Source: Chloroflexota bacterium
GTDB lineage: Bacteria > Chloroflexota > Chloroflexia > Thermomicrobiales > JADLAZ01
Reading direction: 5' to 3'
Assembly (NCBI GenBank): GCA_020849725.1
Contig: JADLAZ010000108.1
Location: 1 to 31,443 of the forward strand
Length of the DNA stretch: 31,443 nt
Part shown: positions 28,210 through 31,443 of the stretch, piece by piece
Layout: every line of letters begins with the position of its first letter
How positions within the stretch are numbered: the first letter of the stretch is position 1
Position numbers and translations under genes: made by a program
Notes under the pieces: model-generated
The model's input: only the letters and a program-made list of their open reading frames with translations
Told to the model about the DNA's origin: nothing
Databases searched by the model: none

Positions 28210-28443
28210 TTACTCGACCGGTGGTAGCGGGCGCGTTGCCGCCGAGTAGGCAGCCTGCATCGACGCCCGCGTGGCTGCCTCGGCCTGCTCGCCAGCGGTC
28301 CGAACCGCCTCAATCCGCTCGGTGATCAATTGGCGGTACTCGTCGGCGCTCCGGGGCGTCAGCAGGCGGGACAGCGCCACCCCGGCCGCGAGGCCGATGC
28401 CGACGCCGATCAGGAAGCGAACGATGCCGCTGATGAGGCCCAT
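28210..28443 (-). CDS. Small YtxH-like membrane protein
   Basis: 77 residues from ATG 28443, with AGGGGGTAGG just upstream. Residues 1-28 form one glycine-rich membrane helix ('FLIGVGIGLAAGVALSRLLT'), then 'PRSADEY' and a charged, Ala-rich, probably coiled-coil helix ('RIEAVRTAGEQAEAATRASM'). This is the layout of YtxH/gas-vesicle-like small membrane proteins ('GxxxGaxxGxLlAPxsGeexR'). The function of those is not known beyond stress links. Its start is 3 bases after the stop of the preceding gene. Confidence 0.7.
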   Translation of the reverse strand: MGLISGIVRFLIGVGIGLAAGVALSRLLTPRSADEYRQLITERIEAVRTAGEQAEAATRASMQAAYSAATRPLPPVE

Positions 28444-28446
28444 GGC

Positions 28447-28863
28447 CTACCCCCTTCGCCCCAGACGGCCGAGCAGCGCGCCGGCCACCGCCAGGCCAAT
28501 CCCGAACGCTGCGCCCAGCCCGACGGCGCCCCGCCAATCCAGTGTCGCCTGCACCTCGTCGTCGGCCCGCCCTAAGAACAGGAAGATCGCTGAGTCGGTG
28601 AAGGTGGCCCGCTCGGCGCCGACCAAAAAGGTCGGCGTGTTGAAAACGGTGGCTGACTCGGCCAGCACCTGCACGCACGCGCTGTTCTGGACCGACACAT
28701 CGCGCGCTTCGACGACGACCACGGCGCTGTCGGCCAGGCGCGCGTCACGCGCGGTCACCTGCCGGGCCGCCGAGCGGGTCATCACGACCGAGTCGGCTTC
28801 GACGACCGGCGTCTCGGCGTCGATGATCTCGCGTGGCGGCGTTGTTGTTGGGGTGTCTGTCAC
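28447..28863 (-). CDS. Hypothetical protein with beta-repeat body and C-terminal membrane helix
   Basis: 138 residues from GTG 28863 (AGAGGA about 9 bases upstream). I do not recognise a named family. The body is made of short strand-like units of 7-9 residues ('SAVVVVEARDVSVQNSACVQ', 'VLAESATVFNTPTFLVGAE', 'RATFTDSAIFLF'), suggestive of a small beta-helix or stacked-strand fold. A C-terminal helix 'AVGLGAAFGIGLAVAGALLG' ends with basic 'RLGRRG', so the protein is probably a tail-anchored one facing the cytoplasm. It lies 16 bases after the aminotransferase stop and 3 before the YtxH-like start, so the two membrane proteins are probably made together. Confidence 0.65.
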   Translation of the reverse strand: MTDTPTTTPPREIIDAETPVVEADSVVMTRSAARQVTARDARLADSAVVVVEARDVSVQNSACVQVLAESATVFNTPTFLVGAERATFTDSAIFLFLGRADDEVQATLDWRGAVGLGAAFGIGLAVAGALLGRLGRRG

Positions 28864-28879
28864 CTGGAGGTTCCTCTCG

Positions 28880-30061
28880 TCACACGGCGGCGGTCACGCC
28901 GCGCAGCATGCGGGCCGTGCGCTCGACTGCCTTTTCGAGCAGTTCGTCGGAGTTGGCGAACGACAGACGCACGAAACCCTCACCAGCCGCGCCGAAGGCG
29001 ACACCGGGCGTGACCGCGACGTGCGCCTCGTCCAGGAGGCGGGCGGCGAAGGTGGCCGAGTCGAGTCCGGTCCCGCGCACATCGACGAAGGCGTAGAACG
29101 CCCCCTCGATCGGCGGGCAGGCCAGACCTGAGATGGCATTGAAGCCGTCGGTGACGAGTGCCCGCCGCCGCGCGTAGGCGGCCAGCATCTCGGCGATGCA
29201 CTCCTGCGGGCCGGTCAGGGCCGCCACCGCGCCGGCCTGGGCGAAGCTCGTGGCGCAGGTGACGGAGTGGGAATGGACCTTGAAGATCTGACTGATGATC
29301 TCGCGCCGGGCCGCGACGTAGCCGACGCGCCAACCGGTCATCGCGTAGCTTTTGGAGAAGCCGTTGACAGTCAGCGTGCGATCGGCCATGCCCGGCAGCG
29401 TGCCAAAAGACGTGTGGTGGTGGCCGTTGAAGAGCAGGTGCTCATAGATCTCATCGGCCAGCACAAGCAAATCGTGCGCCGCAGCGACATCGGCGATTGC
29501 CTGCAACTCCGCCGGTCGCAGCACGTGACCGGTGGGATTGGACGGCGAATTGATGATGATGAGGCGCGAGCGCGGCGTGACGGCGGCCGCTAGCAGATCG
29601 CGCGTCAGCGTCCAGTTGTCGTCGGCCGGCAGATTCACCGGCACCGGCGTCGCGCCGGCCAGCTGCACGCACGGCACATACGAAACCCAGGCCGGCTCGG
29701 GGATGATGACCTCGTCGCCGGGACCGACCAGCGCCATGACCGTCTCGTAGATCGCTTGCTTGCCGCCGGGTGCGACGAGTATCTCGGTCGCCGCGTCATA
29801 GACCAGGCCGTTCTCGCGGCGCAGCTTGTCGGCCAGCGCCGCCAGCAGTTCCGGTGTTCCTCGACTGTTGACGTAATGCGTGTCGCCGGCGTTCATCGCT
29901 TGCTCGGCGGCAGCGCGGATGTGGGCCGGAGTGATAAAGTCGGGGTCGCCGCCGCCGAGATCGACGACGTCGATTCCCTGGCGGGCCATGGCGCGGGCCT
30001 TGTTGGAGACGGCCAGCGTCGCGGACTCCGTGACCGAGCCGACGCGATCGGCAAAGCGCAT
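28880..30061 (-). CDS. Class I/II pyridoxal-phosphate aminotransferase (AspC-like)
   Basis: 393 residues from ATG 30061, with GGAGG 6 bases upstream. The fold type I landmarks are present: 'DLGGGDPDFITP', 'TPELLAALADKL', 'GGKQAIYETVMAL', 'PEPAWVSY', 'NSPSNPTGHVL', 'ADEIYEHL', the PLP-binding Lys in 'NGFSKSYAMTGWRVGY', and the substrate carboxylate Arg in 'VRLSFANS'. That pattern is subgroup I-gamma, shared by aspartate, aromatic and prephenate aminotransferases, so the exact amino donor is open. It is the first gene of a minus-strand run to panB and is divergent from groES. Confidence 0.92.
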   Translation of the reverse strand: MRFADRVGSVTESATLAVSNKARAMARQGIDVVDLGGGDPDFITPAHIRAAAEQAMNAGDTHYVNSRGTPELLAALADKLRRENGLVYDAATEILVAPGGKQAIYETVMALVGPGDEVIIPEPAWVSYVPCVQLAGATPVPVNLPADDNWTLTRDLLAAAVTPRSRLIIINSPSNPTGHVLRPAELQAIADVAAAHDLLVLADEIYEHLLFNGHHHTSFGTLPGMADRTLTVNGFSKSYAMTGWRVGYVAARREIISQIFKVHSHSVTCATSFAQAGAVAALTGPQECIAEMLAAYARRRALVTDGFNAISGLACPPIEGAFYAFVDVRGTGLDSATFAARLLDEAHVAVTPGVAFGAAGEGFVRLSFANSDELLEKAVERTARMLRGVTAAV

Positions 30062-30214
30062 GATGGGCCTCCACCGGTGGGGAGCAAAGTGCGCATCACC
30101 GCCGGCCCTGGACCGACGGCCACGGTACTCTACCATATCGACCCAGCCGGCCAAGCGGCACGGTGGACCAGTCTACCGTGCGTCCGAGACGGAACCTGCG
30201 CCGGTCGGGTGGAC

Positions 30215-30243
30215 TTGCATCCGGCCAGGACACTGTGTACAAT
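30215..30243 (+). promoter_or_regulatory. groESL promoter
   Basis: TTGCAT at 30215-30220, a 17-base spacer, and TACAAT at 30238-30243 (5 of 6). Transcription would start about 30250, right at the CIRCE operator, which is the normal arrangement for HrcA control. Confidence 0.7.
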
Positions 30244-30250
30244 CCGGCCG

Positions 30251-30277
30251 TTAGCACTCACAGGGTTGGAGTGCTAA
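30251..30277. promoter_or_regulatory. CIRCE operator (HrcA-binding site)
   Basis: TTAGCACTC, nine bases, then GAGTGCTAA: both 9-base arms match the CIRCE consensus exactly. HrcA repressor binding here keeps groESL low until heat shock. hrcA itself is not in this window. Confidence 0.97.
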
Positions 30278-30316
30278 GGTGACAGCCAGCAGATGGCGCA
30301 TGGAGGAGGTATCGCA

Positions 30317-30613
30317 GTGGCCCAAACCCTCAAGCCCCTGGGCGACCGGGTCGTCGTTCGCCCACTGACCAACGAACAGACCACGAAGTTCGGCATCGTG
30401 CTGCCGGACACGGCCCAGGAAAAGCCGCAGCAGGGCGAAGTCATCGCTGCCGGCTCGGGTCGGGTGAAGGACGATGGCGAGCGCGCGCCGATGGATGTCA
30501 AGGTGGGCGATCGGGTGTTGTTTGCCAAGTACGCCGGCACCGAGTTCAAGCTGGATGATCAGGAACTGTTGATCCTGAGGGAGACCGATATCCTGGCGGT
30601 CGTTACAGTCTAG
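30317..30613 (+). CDS. groES: Co-chaperonin GroES
   Basis: 98 residues from GTG 30317, chosen because GGAGGAGGT is 6 bases upstream; an in-frame ATG at 30293 lies before that site and would add 8 residues. The sequence has '[12 protein letters not shown]' at the N terminus, a mobile loop '[20 protein letters not shown]' that contacts GroEL, '[10 protein letters not shown]', '[20 protein letters not shown]' and '[11 protein letters not shown]' at the C terminus. It caps GroEL in protein folding. Controlled by CIRCE; groEL follows by 69 bases. Confidence 0.97.
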   Translation: MAQTLKPLGDRVVVRPLTNEQTTKFGIVLPDTAQEKPQQGEVIAAGSGRVKDDGERAPMDVKVGDRVLFAKYAGTEFKLDDQELLILRETDILAVVTV

Positions 30614-30640
30614 GCGCGCGTCGGTTGATCGAACGGTTGA

Positions 30641-31443
<803 letters not shown>

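Overview
The window is dense, GC-rich bacterial chromosome with long coding frames and short spacers. It most resembles a non-phototroph-specific stretch of a Chloroflexota (Thermomicrobia or Chloroflexia-like) genome. The clues are the secreted-protein repeats built on 'YFAEGYTGxGF' and 'YFERARFE', which I associate with that phylum, the CIRCE-controlled groESL pair, and an endonuclease-type MutL. The phylum is an inference; there is no rRNA here to settle it.

Layout. 1-4834 (minus strand) is the end of an operon belonging to an extracellular contractile injection system (eCIS, phage-tail-like): a two-module AAA ATPase, a DUF4157 protein with an acidic tandem repeat, and a large alanine-rich protein that runs off the left edge. 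A divergent sigma-70-like gene (5261-6049) faces it. 6053-15015 (minus) holds a membrane/spermidine-synthase-like fusion, a secreted glycosidase-like protein with two C-terminal repeats, mutL and mutS. 15356-16123 (plus) is a FliA/WhiG-type sigma factor, convergent with a large secreted subtilase (16145-18772, minus). 18881-22768 (plus) holds a methyltransferase-like gene and uvrA.

22809-22967 is a short nucleotidyltransferase-like remnant. 23006-24945 (minus) is a translationally coupled pair, a P-loop protein then an enolase-superfamily enzyme, divergent from an isocitrate/isopropylmalate-type dehydrogenase (25034-26038, plus). 26144-30061 (minus) looks like a five-gene operon: aminotransferase, two small membrane proteins, a membrane-dipeptidase-family enzyme and panB. 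The right edge is groES and the start of groEL under a textbook CIRCE operator.

Functionally most of the window is housekeeping: mismatch repair, excision repair, chaperonin and pantothenate synthesis. The accessory part of most interest is the eCIS operon with its divergent sigma factor. The eCIS structural genes (sheath, tube, baseplate) are not in the window. No tRNA, rRNA, insertion sequence or CRISPR array was seen.
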